A DNA stretch of 64,000 nucleotides from Neoroseomonas lacus. GTDB taxonomy: Bacteria; Pseudomonadota; Alphaproteobacteria; Acetobacterales; Acetobacteraceae. The stretch is from NCBI RefSeq assembly GCF_014644535.1, contig NZ_BMKW01000005.1, positions 186,001-250,000 of the forward strand. The letters are read 5' to 3'. Positions 26,671 to 35,504 of the stretch are shown here, in pieces (the first letter of the stretch is position 1; each line of letters begins with the position of its first letter). The notes under the pieces are model-generated. The model ran no database searches, was not told the DNA's origin, and saw nothing but the letters and a program-made list of their open reading frames with translations. A program made the translations under genes and the position numbers.

Positions 26671-28020
26671 ATGCAGGCCATCGCCGATTTCATCCCGCCC
26701 ATGCCGCCGCCGGCCCCACGCGAGCCATCGGCGATTGGCGGGCTGTTGCGCGCGCGACGCGATGTGCTCTCGATCTTCCCGCGCGACGCCTATCGCCGCC
26801 AGGTCTTCACCACCCGGCTGCCCGGCCGGCTGATCCTCGTCGCCAATGCGCCGCAGGTGGTGCGCGAGGTCTTCGTCACCCGCCACGAGATCTACCAGCG
26901 CAAATCCCGCTTCCTCGAGGATGCGCTGCGCCCGGTCGTTGGTGGCTCCTGCTTCATCGCCTCGGGCGATGACTGGGCCGAGAAGCGCGAGGCGATCAGC
27001 CCACCGATCCACCCGTCCGGCCTCGCGCAGTTCCACCCCTGCTACATCCAGGCCGCCGAGACCTGTGCCGAGGGTCTTGCCCGCGCCGAGGGGCCGGTCG
27101 ATGTCGCCGCCGCCTATGCCGCCGCCATCAGCCATGTGCTGCTGCTGGCGATGTTCGGTGACACCGCCTCGGCCGATGAGGCGCGCATCATCGCCGAGAC
27201 CTTCACCGCCTATCAGGACGCGGCGGAGGTGGTGGACCTGTTCGGCCTGATGGGCCTGCCGGACATGCTGGGCTGGCTGACGCGGCGACGTGCGAAGCGG
27301 CTCGCGGCCGAATTGCGCGGCCGTGTCGCGCGGCTGATCGACGCCGCCGGCCCTGAAGGCGGCACGCCGCTGCTCAAGGCGCTGCGCGCGGCCCATCGCG
27401 CCGACGGTTCGCCCGTGCTGACCGGGGAGCGGCTGCTCGATGAGGTGGTGATGTTCCTCCTCGCCGGCGCCGAGGGGGCGGCGATCACGCTCACCTGGAC
27501 GACGATGCTCGCCGCCCTGCACCCGCCGACCGCCGAGCGCATGGCCGCCGAATTGCCAGCCGCGCCGCCCGGCCATGCCGACCTCCAGGGCCTCGCCTAC
27601 ACCCGCGCGGTGGTGCAGGAATCGATGCGGCTCTACCCGCCCGTCGCGGTCTTTGCCCGCCAGGCGACGGAGCCCGACCGCATCCGCCGATGGGATATCC
27701 GCAAGGGCGACATCGTACTCGCCGTGCCCTGGCTGCTGCACCGGCACGAGGCCCTTTGGGAGGCGCCGAACGCCTTTCGTCCCGAACGCTTCCTCGGCGA
27801 CGCGCCACGCCAGCGGCCGCGCTTCGCCTATATGCCCTTCGGCGTCGGGCCGCGCATCTGTGCCGGTGCCGCCTTCGGCATGGCGGAGGTCATGGTCTTC
27901 GCCGCCATCCTGTTCCGCCGCTTCCGCTTCACCCTCGCCCCGGGCTTCACCCCGCAGCCGAATTGCCGCCTGGCCTTGCGGCCGCGCGGCGGGATGCGGA
28001 TGCTGGTCGCGCCGCGCTGA
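26671..28020 (+). CDS. Cytochrome P450
   Basis: A 449-residue haem monooxygenase, started at ATG 26671 (an upstream ATG at 26611 would overlap the permease gene and adds unrelated sequence). Visible P450 marks are the C-helix WAEKR (102-106), ESMR with Glu317 and Arg320, PERF (371-374) and the haem loop FGVGPRICAG with Cys397 as iron ligand. In helix I the usual AGxET motif reads AGAEG (265-269), so the conserved threonine that helps proton delivery is glycine here. There is no membrane anchor, so a soluble bacterial enzyme needing ferredoxin partners is expected. Thirty-one bases separate it from the permease. The substrate cannot be deduced. Confidence 0.93.
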   Translation: MQAIADFIPPMPPPAPREPSAIGGLLRARRDVLSIFPRDAYRRQVFTTRLPGRLILVANAPQVVREVFVTRHEIYQRKSRFLEDALRPVVGGSCFIASGDDWAEKREAISPPIHPSGLAQFHPCYIQAAETCAEGLARAEGPVDVAAAYAAAISHVLLLAMFGDTASADEARIIAETFTAYQDAAEVVDLFGLMGLPDMLGWLTRRRAKRLAAELRGRVARLIDAAGPEGGTPLLKALRAAHRADGSPVLTGERLLDEVVMFLLAGAEGAAITLTWTTMLAALHPPTAERMAAELPAAPPGHADLQGLAYTRAVVQESMRLYPPVAVFARQATEPDRIRRWDIRKGDIVLAVPWLLHRHEALWEAPNAFRPERFLGDAPRQRPRFAYMPFGVGPRICAGAAFGMAEVMVFAAILFRRFRFTLAPGFTPQPNCRLALRPRGGMRMLVAPR

Positions 28021-28079
28021 CGCTGGACGCCTCCGCCGCCGCGCCGCAATCTTGCACCGCAGCGAATGGGAGAATGGTG

Positions 28080-29570
28080 ATGGCTGACTACGATCTCGCG
28101 ATACGCGGCGGCCAGGTTGCGACTGGCTTCGGCACGACACGCTGCGACATCGGCGTCCGCGATGGCCGCATCGTCGCCTTGGCCGACAGCATCACAAACG
28201 CCGCCCAGGTGATCGCGGCCGATGGCCTGCTGGTGCTGCCCGGCGGCGTCGACAGCCATTGCCATATCGAGGAAGTCTCGCGCGGCGGCTACGCCAGCAC
28301 GGGGGACGCCGAACCGCCCGTCACGGTCAGCGAGGAGTCCTTCGCCACCGCCTCCGCCTCGGCCTTCGCCGGCGGCACCACCTCGGTCGTCTGCTTCGTG
28401 CCGCAATGGAAGGGCTTCGGCGTCTGGGACCGCTACGTCGATGCGCGTGCGCGGGCGGCGAAGGGAATGCTCGACCATTCCTTCCACCAGATCATCGCCG
28501 ACCCGACCGACGAGGTGATGGATATCGAGGTACCACGCATCGTCGCTGAGGGCGTGCGCAGCCTGAAGGTCTTCCTCACCTACGAACCGCTGCACCTTTC
28601 CGATGGCCAGTTCCTGCGCGTGCTGACCAAGGCGCGCGAACTCGGCTGCCTGGTCACCGTGCATTGCGAGAACTACGACGCCATCAACTGGCGTACGCAT
28701 GAATTGCTCAAGCACGGCATGACCGCGCCGAAATACCACGCCTGGTCACGCCCGCCGGTCGTCGAGCGCGAAGCGACCCACCGCGCTATCGCGCTGGCCG
28801 AGCTGGTGGACCAACCGATCCAGGTATTCCACGTCTCCTGCGCCGAAGCGGCCGAGGAGATCGCCCGCGCGCAATATCGCGGCGTGAAGGTGTGGGGCGA
28901 GACCTGCCCGCAATACGTGGCACTCACCGCCGCCGACATGGACCGCCCCGGCTTCGAGGGCGCCAAATTCATGTGCAGCCCATCCCCGCGCACGACGGAA
29001 GAACAGGCGCGCATCTGGGAAATGATCCGCCGCGGCACGCTTGACGTGGTCTCCTCCGACCATTGCGCCTTCTCCTACGAAGGCGACAAGGGCAAGCGGC
29101 AGAACGGGTCGGATGCGGTGTTCCGCGACATTCCGAACGGCATCCCCGGCTTCGCCACGCGCCTACCGATCATGTTCAGCGAGGGTGTCTCGAAGGGCCG
29201 CATCAGCCTCGATGAATTCGTCCGCCTGACCAGCACCAACCCGGCGCGGCTGATGGGCCTCGCGCCGCGCAAGGGCATGATCGCGATCGGCGCCGATGCC
29301 GATCTTGCCCTGTGGGATCCAGCGAAGAAGGTGACCATCACCAACGCGCTGATGCAGCACGCCATCGACTACACGCCATACGAGGGTCTGGAGGTCACCG
29401 GCTGGCCGGTCGCCACCATCCGCCGTGGCGAGGTGGTGATGCGCGACGGCAAGGTGCAGGCCGAACCCGGCACCGGCCGCTTCCTGCCGCGCGGCTCCTA
29501 CGATTTCATCCGCCCGCGTGGCGTGACACCGAACGGTTTCGACCCGGCGCCACCGCTCAATCCCGGCTGA
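28080..29570 (+). CDS. Dihydropyrimidinase/hydantoinase-family amidohydrolase
   Basis: A 496-residue cyclic-amide hydrolase. I chose ATG 28080, since GGGAG lies seven bases upstream, over the ATG two codons earlier. The binuclear metal centre is complete: His60 and His62 in DSHCHIEE, the carboxylated Lys163 in SLKVFLTYE, His195 in VTVHCEN, His251 in FHVSCAEA and Asp327 in SSDHCAF. The length matches D-hydantoinases and dihydropyrimidinases, which open five- or six-membered cyclic diamides. It is the last gene of the run that starts with the DapA-like gene, 59 bases after the P450, and its stop overlaps the convergent aminotransferase stop by 14 bases. The substrate is unknown. Confidence 0.9.
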   Translation: MADYDLAIRGGQVATGFGTTRCDIGVRDGRIVALADSITNAAQVIAADGLLVLPGGVDSHCHIEEVSRGGYASTGDAEPPVTVSEESFATASASAFAGGTTSVVCFVPQWKGFGVWDRYVDARARAAKGMLDHSFHQIIADPTDEVMDIEVPRIVAEGVRSLKVFLTYEPLHLSDGQFLRVLTKARELGCLVTVHCENYDAINWRTHELLKHGMTAPKYHAWSRPPVVEREATHRAIALAELVDQPIQVFHVSCAEAAEEIARAQYRGVKVWGETCPQYVALTAADMDRPGFEGAKFMCSPSPRTTEEQARIWEMIRRGTLDVVSSDHCAFSYEGDKGKRQNGSDAVFRDIPNGIPGFATRLPIMFSEGVSKGRISLDEFVRLTSTNPARLMGLAPRKGMIAIGADADLALWDPAKKVTITNALMQHAIDYTPYEGLEVTGWPVATIRRGEVVMRDGKVQAEPGTGRFLPRGSYDFIRPRGVTPNGFDPAPPLNPG

Positions 29571-30729
29571 CCGGGCCTCTCAGCCGCGCCGGCACCTGCG
29601 CGATCACGCTGTCCTCCGCATTGGCGAAGGCGAGGCGCAGATGCCGCTCCTGCCCCGGCCCGAAGAACGGCCCCGGCAGGCCTAGCAGCCCGCGTTCCAC
29701 CGCCAGCCTCTCCGCCATGGCGATGGCATCCGGCGCATCCTCCGGCAGCCGCAGATAGGCGAAATACGCCCCCAGCGCATCAAGCCGCCACCCCGGCAAT
29801 TGAGCGGCGGCCCGGCGGAACGTCGTGGCGCGCCCGGCCATCAGGTCGCGATTGGCCAAACGCCAGTCGCGCAGCGCCTCAACCCCCCAGGCCAGCGCCG
29901 TCTGCGCCGCCCGCGGCGCGCAGATCTGCATGGTGTCGAGTGCCTTCATCAGCCCCGCGCGAAACCCCGCGCCTGAAGCGATCGCCGCAACCCGGTGCCC
30001 CGGCACGCAATAGGCCTTGGAGAAGGAATAGAGATGGATGAAGCCATCCCCCCAATCCGGGTCGGCGAACAATGTGTGCGGCGGGCACTGCGACGGCGCG
30101 AGGAAGTCGCGATAGGTCTCGTCCAGCACCAGCCAGGCATCGTGCCGCCGCGCCAGGTCGGCGAACCGCGCGATGATCGCCGGCGGATAGACCGCGCCGG
30201 TCGGGTTGTTCGGCGTGACCAGAACGATGGCGCGCACGCCGGCCATCAGGGTCTCGGCGTGGTCCGGGTCGGGGATGAAGCCGTCCTCGGCACGGCAGTC
30301 CAGCGGCACGCAGGGAATACCGAGCGCGGTCAGCGCCATGCGATGGTTGAAATACCAGGGGGAGGGGAGCATCACCGCCTCGCCGGTGTCGGCCAGCACC
30401 GTCATCGCCATGGTGAAGGCGAGATTGCCGCCGGAGGTGATCGCCACCGCCTCGCTCGGCACGCATTCGCCGTAGAAACCGGAGATGTCGGCCGCCAGCG
30501 CCTCGCGCAGCGCCGGCTCGCCGTCGATCGGGCCATAGGTCGCGGCGGCGCGCCCACCGGCCGCCTCGGCGAGCCTGGCCAGCAGATCGGGATGCGGCGG
30601 ATAACCCGGCACCGCCTGGGTCAGGTCGAGGATTTGCCCGGCAGCCCCATCATACCGCGCCGCCCAGGCGCGGACGGCGGGGATGGGTGGGTTCTGGGTG
30701 TCGCGGATGCGTGGGGAGAGTTGGGGCAT
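29557..30729 (-). CDS. PLP-dependent class I/II aminotransferase
   Basis: A 390-residue fold-type I aminotransferase, started at ATG 30729 (MPQLSPRIRDTQ). Recognisable segments are the substrate-loop LTQAVPGYPPHP, TYGPIDGEPALREAL, TPNNPTGAVYPP (Asn contacts the pyridoxal ring), VLDETYRDF (Asp binding the ring nitrogen) and the Schiff-base lysine in SFSKAY. It resembles aspartate/aromatic-type aminotransferases, but the substrate cannot be fixed. Upstream in-frame codons to 30975 run into the structured repeat and are not part of the protein. It converges on the hydantoinase gene with a 14-base overlap of the two 3' ends. Confidence 0.9.
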   Translation of the reverse strand: MPQLSPRIRDTQNPPIPAVRAWAARYDGAAGQILDLTQAVPGYPPHPDLLARLAEAAGGRAAATYGPIDGEPALREALAADISGFYGECVPSEAVAITSGGNLAFTMAMTVLADTGEAVMLPSPWYFNHRMALTALGIPCVPLDCRAEDGFIPDPDHAETLMAGVRAIVLVTPNNPTGAVYPPAIIARFADLARRHDAWLVLDETYRDFLAPSQCPPHTLFADPDWGDGFIHLYSFSKAYCVPGHRVAAIASGAGFRAGLMKALDTMQICAPRAAQTALAWGVEALRDWRLANRDLMAGRATTFRRAAAQLPGWRLDALGAYFAYLRLPEDAPDAIAMAERLAVERGLLGLPGPFFGPGQERHLRLAFANAEDSVIAQVPARLRGPVSRD

Positions 30730-30802
30730 GGTGGCGGACCCTTCCAGCGCCGCCGCCCGCTCGTCAAGAACAGGCGTCCACCCAGAAATCAGAAATAGCG
30801 GC

Positions 30803-31086
30803 CTGAGGCAGACGCCTCGGGCCCGGAGCGCAAGGCGCGACCGCGCCCGGACCGTCAGTGGTGCTCGGTGCGACAGTGCACGGCGCGAAACCAAGGCCGG
30901 CGGATGCCGGCTGCCCGGCGCATGAGGGCAAAAAAGCAATCGACCCGAGGCAGAAGCCTCGGCTTGGGAGCGCAAGGCGCGACCGCGCCCAGACCGACCG
31001 TGCTCCCCGGCGCGCCAGCGCGCGGCGCGAAGGCACGCCGCGCGGATGCGCGGCGCCCACCGTTCGAGGGCTCAAAGAAGCCCCCC
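30803..31086. repeat. Two tandem copies (about 142 bp each) of a structured intergenic repeat
   Basis: The gap 30730-31088 between two leftward genes holds two imperfect direct copies offset by 142 bases. Each begins with a GAGGC-AGAM-GCCTC hairpin (30805-30818 and 30947-30960), followed by a shared GGAGCGCAAGGCGCGACCGC segment. Each ends with a hairpin around loop GGAT: stem GCCGGC at 30896-30911 in copy 1 and GCCGCGC at 31037-31054 in copy 2. The stems differ in sequence yet both pair perfectly. I see no protein reading that keeps codon logic in both copies. It may be a REP/BIME-like element or an RNA element. Confidence 0.75.
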
Positions 31087-31088
31087 TC

Positions 31089-31868
31089 TCACTCCATGAA
31101 CCACCCATGGCTAACCACCAGCGACTGCCCGGTCAGCGCCTTCGACCCGAAGGAGGCGAAGAACAGCGTCGCCTCGGCGACATCCTCGACCGTGGTGAAT
31201 TCGCCATCCACCGTCTCGCCGAGCATGACCTTCTTGATCACCTCTTCCTCGGAGATGCCGAGTTCCTTGGCCTGCTCCGGGATCTGCTTGTCGACCAGCG
31301 GCGTGCGCACGAAGCCCGGGCAGACGACATTGGCGAAAACGTTGTGCTCGGCGCCTTCCTTGGCGACCACCTTGCACAGCCCGAGCAGCCCGTGCTTCGC
31401 CGTGACATACGGCGCCTTGAGCTTCGAGGCTTCCTTCGAATGCACCGACCCGGTGTAGATGATCGACCCGCCGCGGCCCTGCTTGTACATCTCGCGCAGG
31501 CAGGCGCGGGTGGTCAGGAAGGCGCCGTCCAGATGGATGGCGAGCATCAGCTTCCACTTGGCGAAGTCGAACTGGTCGACCGGCGCCACGATCTGGATGC
31601 CGGCATTGCTGACCAGGATGTCGACGCCGCCGAACACCTTCACGGTCTCGGCCACGCCGGCATCGACGGCGGCTTCGTTGGTCACGTCCATCGCCACGGC
31701 CAGCGCGACGCCATCGCCGCCGAGTTCGGCCGCGGCCGCCTTCGCGGCATCGAGGTTGAGGTCGGCGATCACGACCTTCGCCCCTTCACGCACGAAGGTC
31801 TTGGCGATCTCCTTGCCGATCCCGCTCGCCGAACCGGTGACGATCGCGACCTTGTCCTTGAGACGCAT
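31089..31868 (-). CDS. bdhA: D-3-hydroxybutyrate dehydrogenase (short-chain dehydrogenase)
   Basis: A 259-residue SDR enzyme. It has the NAD-binding TGSASGIG (11-18), the NAG motif (88-90) and the catalytic Ser141, Tyr154 and Lys158 in [21 protein letters not shown]. The acidic residue after the second strand (ADLN) points to NAD rather than NADP. The C-terminal part ([21 protein letters not shown]) closely matches 3-hydroxybutyrate dehydrogenases, which interconvert 3-hydroxybutyrate and acetoacetate in polyhydroxybutyrate and ketone-body metabolism. It lies 22 bases after the acetoacetate decarboxylase gene in the same operon, which supports this assignment. Confidence 0.92.
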   Translation of the reverse strand: MRLKDKVAIVTGSASGIGKEIAKTFVREGAKVVIADLNLDAAKAAAAELGGDGVALAVAMDVTNEAAVDAGVAETVKVFGGVDILVSNAGIQIVAPVDQFDFAKWKLMLAIHLDGAFLTTRACLREMYKQGRGGSIIYTGSVHSKEASKLKAPYVTAKHGLLGLCKVVAKEGAEHNVFANVVCPGFVRTPLVDKQIPEQAKELGISEEEVIKKVMLGETVDGEFTTVEDVAEATLFFASFGSKALTGQSLVVSHGWFME

Positions 31869-31890
31869 GGTGTCTTCCTTTCGAGAGTAT

Positions 31891-32628
31891 TCAGGCGAGG
31901 TAGTCGTGCACCACCGAGCCGAGGCCCAGCGTAAGGTCAGCCACCAGATGCGTCGCTGAGACCACTTCCAGCACGGGCAGGTCGGCCACCGGGGCGAGCG
32001 CGTGCGGCATCAGCGACAGCGCCGCCGGCCCGGTCCAGGCGCCCTTCAGCGTCACATCCTGCAGATAGTATTCGACCAGCTCGCAGATCCGCGCCGTGCC
32101 ATCGACATGCGGGATGATCTTCAGCAGCCAGTTCGGCGTGCCCAGCGAGGCGAGCACCGCCGCCTCATCGGCATGGTGGTGCTTGTATCCCATCGTCGCG
32201 GTGGCGACGCGTACCGGCCCGTAGTCCAGCGTGCCGACCAGCGTGTCGATCTCCGCCTTCAGCGTCGGGTTGGCGAGCTTCTTCGGGAAGCCCCACAATT
32301 CCCGTCCACCGGCGATCGGCGGATGGTCGTTGAGGAACATGCAATGGGTGTAGCCACCCTTTTTGCCCTTGTAGGTCACGGGAATGACCTGGCCCGTCTC
32401 GGTGTAGTCGCCGAAACCGGTCGAATCCGGCATGCGGATGAACTCGTACTTCACCAGCGGTTCCGTCACCTCGAGCGGCGCGGGCACGACGGCGCGCAGC
32501 TTCTCCATGTCGGTGCGGTAGGTGATGATCATGAATTCGCGGTTGACGAATTTGTACGGCCCCGGCGGATAGGCCGGGCTCGTAAAGGGCATGGCGAAGG
32601 CGTTACGGCGGATCTCGTCTTCGGTCAT
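31891..32628 (-). CDS. adc: Acetoacetate decarboxylase
   Basis: A 245-residue enzyme that converts acetoacetate to acetone and carbon dioxide. I start at ATG 32628, which has GAGGA five bases upstream; an upstream ATG at 32706 would overlap the patatin gene. The active-site segment [15 protein letters not shown] places adjacent lysines at 116 and 117. In the clostridial enzyme the first forms the Schiff base and its neighbour lowers the pKa. The length matches the family. It sits between a patatin-like hydrolase and 3-hydroxybutyrate dehydrogenase, so the operon handles C4 ketone-body units. Whether acetone is actually formed cannot be told from sequence, since some family members have other activities. 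Confidence 0.9.
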   Translation of the reverse strand: MTEDEIRRNAFAMPFTSPAYPPGPYKFVNREFMIITYRTDMEKLRAVVPAPLEVTEPLVKYEFIRMPDSTGFGDYTETGQVIPVTYKGKKGGYTHCMFLNDHPPIAGGRELWGFPKKLANPTLKAEIDTLVGTLDYGPVRVATATMGYKHHHADEAAVLASLGTPNWLLKIIPHVDGTARICELVEYYLQDVTLKGAWTGPAALSLMPHALAPVADLPVLEVVSATHLVADLTLGLGSVVHDYLA

Positions 32629-32653
32629 CGCATCCTCGTTTGGGGGGGCGGCC

Positions 32654-33835
32654 TCAGCGCGCGTCGCTGCGCACGAGGTCGTAGGTTTCGGCACCGACAT
32701 CGGCATGGGGGCGCTTCAGCGCGGCCGGGTCGCGCAGCGTGCGCACCGCATCGAGATGGCCGGCCTCCCAATGCTCGCGCATCGAACGGCGCGAGAATTC
32801 ATAGTCCTTGGAATCGCTCTCATGCTGACGCGACCGGTAGATCAGGTGGACCACCTTGAACACCGTCTCCGAGGCCGCGATGTGCAGCAGCCGGCCTTCC
32901 TCGCTTTCCAGCAATTCGGTCGGCACCTGCTTCAGCAGCTTGCGCAGCGCGATGCGTAGCCGCTGCAGCTGCATGAACTGGTCGGTGTTCTGCCGGGTGC
33001 GGCTGGAGAACTGGATCTCCTTCTGCCGCATCGCGACCTCGGTCAGGTCGCGAGGCAGCATGCCCTGCGCGCTCCAGAGGTCGACTTGGAAGGCGATGGT
33101 GTCGCGCATCGGCCGGTCCTGCACCACCCATTGCAGCGGGGTGTTGGAGACGATGCCGCCATCCCAGTACAGCTCGCCATCGATCTCGACCGCCGGGAAG
33201 CCGGGCGGCAACGCGCCTGAGGCCATCACATGCTCGGGCCGGATCACATCCGTCCGATTGTCGAAGTAGACGAAGTTGCCGCTGCGGATATTCACCGCGC
33301 CGAGGCTGATGCGCATCTCGCCGCTGTTGATCCGGTCGAAATCGGCGAATTCCATCAGCGTTCGGCGTAGCTTCGATGTGTCGTAGTAGCTCACCGCCTC
33401 GTTGCTGCCGGGGGGCTGCATGTAGGGCGGCGGCAGGCGCGGGGAGAAGAAGCCCGGCGCGCCCTGGAACAGCGCCGCGGCGGCATGGATGCTGTTGACG
33501 AAGCGGCGCATGTCGGTGCCGTGCGCCGGTGGGTCCAGCGCGTCCCAGGCGCCGCCGATCAGCCCGCCATGCGGGGCGGTGATGCTTTCCCAGAAGCCGC
33601 GCAGCGCCGCCCCGCGGTCCTCCGGCGGATTGCCGGCGATGATCGCGGCATTGATCGACCCGATCGAAATCCCGGCGACCCAGGTCGGTTCTATCTCAGC
33701 CTCGTGCATCGCCTGATAGACGCCACCCTGGTAGGCGCCGAGCGCGCCACCCCCCTGCAGCACGAGGGCGACATTCTCATAGGGCGGGCGGCCGAGGCCG
33801 CGATGGGTGCGAAGGAGCATGATGCTTCGCAGCAT
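32654..33835 (-). CDS. Patatin-like phospholipase/esterase (DUF3734 type)
   Basis: A 393-residue hydrolase with the patatin Ser-Asp dyad. Its parts are the oxyanion loop [17 protein letters not shown], the nucleophile elbow GISIGS with Ser57, and DGGIVSN supplying the aspartate. The C-terminal 150 residues ([13 protein letters not shown], then [18 protein letters not shown]) match the extension found in patatin proteins encoded beside 3-hydroxybutyrate dehydrogenase. The start may instead be the internal ATG at 33820; neither has a strong ribosome-binding site. It heads the operon with adc and bdhA (25- and 22-base gaps). The context suggests release of acyl or hydroxybutyrate units, possibly from polyhydroxybutyrate or lipids. 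Confidence 0.9.
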   Translation of the reverse strand: MLRSIMLLRTHRGLGRPPYENVALVLQGGGALGAYQGGVYQAMHEAEIEPTWVAGISIGSINAAIIAGNPPEDRGAALRGFWESITAPHGGLIGGAWDALDPPAHGTDMRRFVNSIHAAAALFQGAPGFFSPRLPPPYMQPPGSNEAVSYYDTSKLRRTLMEFADFDRINSGEMRISLGAVNIRSGNFVYFDNRTDVIRPEHVMASGALPPGFPAVEIDGELYWDGGIVSNTPLQWVVQDRPMRDTIAFQVDLWSAQGMLPRDLTEVAMRQKEIQFSSRTRQNTDQFMQLQRLRIALRKLLKQVPTELLESEEGRLLHIAASETVFKVVHLIYRSRQHESDSKDYEFSRRSMREHWEAGHLDAVRTLRDPAALKRPHADVGAETYDLVRSDAR

Positions 33836-33876
33836 AGCGCAGCATTGTTGCTACGACATGACCCGTATTCACCGAA

Positions 33877-34623
33877 TCACGAAGACTCGCCCGCGGGTCG
33901 CCCCGTGACGTGGCGCCAATGGTGCCACAGCAGCCGCGCCGCCAGCGACCGCCAGGGCGACCAGGCCACCGCCATTGCCACCAAGGCCTTGGGGGACGGC
34001 CGTTCGGGCAGCCCCTTCAAATGCGCAAGGCCGGCGGCCAGGGCGACATCGCCCGGTGGAAACACATCCGGCCGCTCGAATCCGAACAGCAGATGCACCC
34101 GCGCGGTCCACGGACCCAGGCCCGGGATCGCCGAGATGGCGGCGACCGCGACGTCGTCCGGCGCCATCCGCAGCGCCACCAGGTCGAGCCGCCCCTCGGC
34201 GATCGCCGCCGCCAGCGCCCGCACATGCGCGACCTTCGGGCGCGACAAACCCGCCTCGCGCAGCTGTGCCTGGTCGGTTCGCAGCAGCCCCTCGGGCTCC
34301 AGCACGCCGGGCAGCGCCGACAGCCGCCCCCAGATCGCCGCGGCCGCCTGGTTGCTGATCATCTGGCCGCAGATCGTGCGCAGCAGGCCGGGAAAGCCGG
34401 GGTCGCGGCTGCGCCAGGGCAGCGGGCCGGCGACGGCCTCGATGCCCGCGAAATCGGTGTCGAGCAGGGCGAGTTCGGCGATGCCCGCTCGCGCCCACTC
34501 GGGCAGCGGGGGGGAGGCGGCGAGGGCCGTAGTGGGAGGGGGGTCCACCCTCGCCGCCCCGGAGCCGCGCCCTGGGGGATGGGCGGGACGCGCAACTCCT
34601 GAAGGATGAGATGGGTCGGGCAT
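33877..34623 (-). CDS. AlkA-type DNA-3-methyladenine glycosylase (HhH-GPD)
   Basis: A base-excision repair glycosylase of 248 residues from ATG 34623. A longer form from ATG 34692 is possible; neither start has a good ribosome-binding site. After a Pro-rich N-terminus the HhH-GPD fold begins (GLLRTICGQMISNQAAAAIW). The helix-hairpin-helix reads IPGLGPWTARVHLL and the catalytic aspartate follows in FPPGDVALAAGL. No iron-sulphur cysteines follow, unlike MutY or Nth, so alkylated-base removal is the likely role. It stands alone, divergent from the response regulator gene. Confidence 0.87.
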   Translation of the reverse strand: MPDPSHPSGVARPAHPPGRGSGAARVDPPPTTALAASPPLPEWARAGIAELALLDTDFAGIEAVAGPLPWRSRDPGFPGLLRTICGQMISNQAAAAIWGRLSALPGVLEPEGLLRTDQAQLREAGLSRPKVAHVRALAAAIAEGRLDLVALRMAPDDVAVAAISAIPGLGPWTARVHLLFGFERPDVFPPGDVALAAGLAHLKGLPERPSPKALVAMAVAWSPWRSLAARLLWHHWRHVTGRPAGESS

Positions 34624-34745
34624 GGCGCGCACGAAGCCCCCAAAGCGATTGAATTGCAACGCAGGGCAACAGGATGCCCGGCCGTTACGCATCGAAACGC
34701 GATGACCCGCTGAACACCGGCCCGAACGCGCTATTGTAACAAGCC

Positions 34746-35462
34746 ATGGAACCTGTCCCGCATATCCTCGTGGTCGATGACGACCGCGAAATCCGCGATC
34801 TCCTGTCCCGCTTCCTCGAGAAGCAGGGCATGCGCGTCACCGCCGCGCGCGACGCGCGGGAGGCGCGGCGGGTCTGGCCGCTCGGCCGATACCACCTGGT
34901 GGTGCTCGACCTGATGATGCCCGGCGAACCCGGGCTCGACTTCGCCCGCTGGCTGCGCAGCCAGTCCGACGTGCCGGTGGTGATCCTGACCGCGATGGGG
35001 GAGGAGACCGACCGCATCGTCGGCCTCGAACTCGGCGCCGACGACTATGTGGCCAAGCCGTTCAACCCGCGCGAACTGCTCGCCCGCATCCGCGCCGTGC
35101 TGCGACGCGCCAGCGGCGAAGGCGCGGCCAAGGATCCCCCGGCCAAGGTGATCCGCTTCGCCGGCTGGACGCTGGAGCCGGGGCGGCGGCGCCTCCTCAA
35201 CCCGGATGGCGCGGAGGTCTCGCTGACCGGCGGCGAATACGAATTGCTGCTGGTGCTGGTCGAACGCGCCAACCGCGTGCTGACCCGCGACATGTTGATG
35301 GACCTGTTGCGTGGCCGCCAGGCCGGTCCCTTCGACCGCGCCATCGACGTCGCCGTCTCCCGCCTGCGCCGCAAGCTCGAGGATGATGGGCGCAACCCCT
35401 CCCTCATCAAGACCGTGCGCGGCGGCGGCTATGTCTTGGCGGCGACGGTCGACCGTGGCTGA
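34746..35462 (+). CDS. OmpR-family response regulator
   Basis: A 238-residue two-domain regulator. The receiver (residues 5-120) has the acidic pocket VVDDD, the phospho-acceptor Asp55 in VLDLMMPG, the Thr in ILTAMGEE and the Lys in YVAKPFNPREL. The C-terminal OmpR/PhoB winged helix (about 140-235) shows LTGGEYELLLVL, DRAIDVAVSRLRRKLE and KTVRGGGYVL. It is followed 42 bases later by its sensor kinase. The overall form matches OmpR partners of EnvZ-like sensors in alphaproteobacteria; the regulated genes are not evident. Confidence 0.95.
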   Translation: MEPVPHILVVDDDREIRDLLSRFLEKQGMRVTAARDAREARRVWPLGRYHLVVLDLMMPGEPGLDFARWLRSQSDVPVVILTAMGEETDRIVGLELGADDYVAKPFNPRELLARIRAVLRRASGEGAAKDPPAKVIRFAGWTLEPGRRRLLNPDGAEVSLTGGEYELLLVLVERANRVLTRDMLMDLLRGRQAGPFDRAIDVAVSRLRRKLEDDGRNPSLIKTVRGGGYVLAATVDRG

Positions 35463-35504
35463 GGCACCAACGCGCGCATCCTGGTCACGGTCCTGAGCCC
35501 GCCC

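Noticed and set aside
30764..31108. Open frames of 60-114 codons across the intergenic repeat
   Set aside because: Changes between the two repeat copies preserve hairpin pairing rather than codons, so coding is not supported on either strand.
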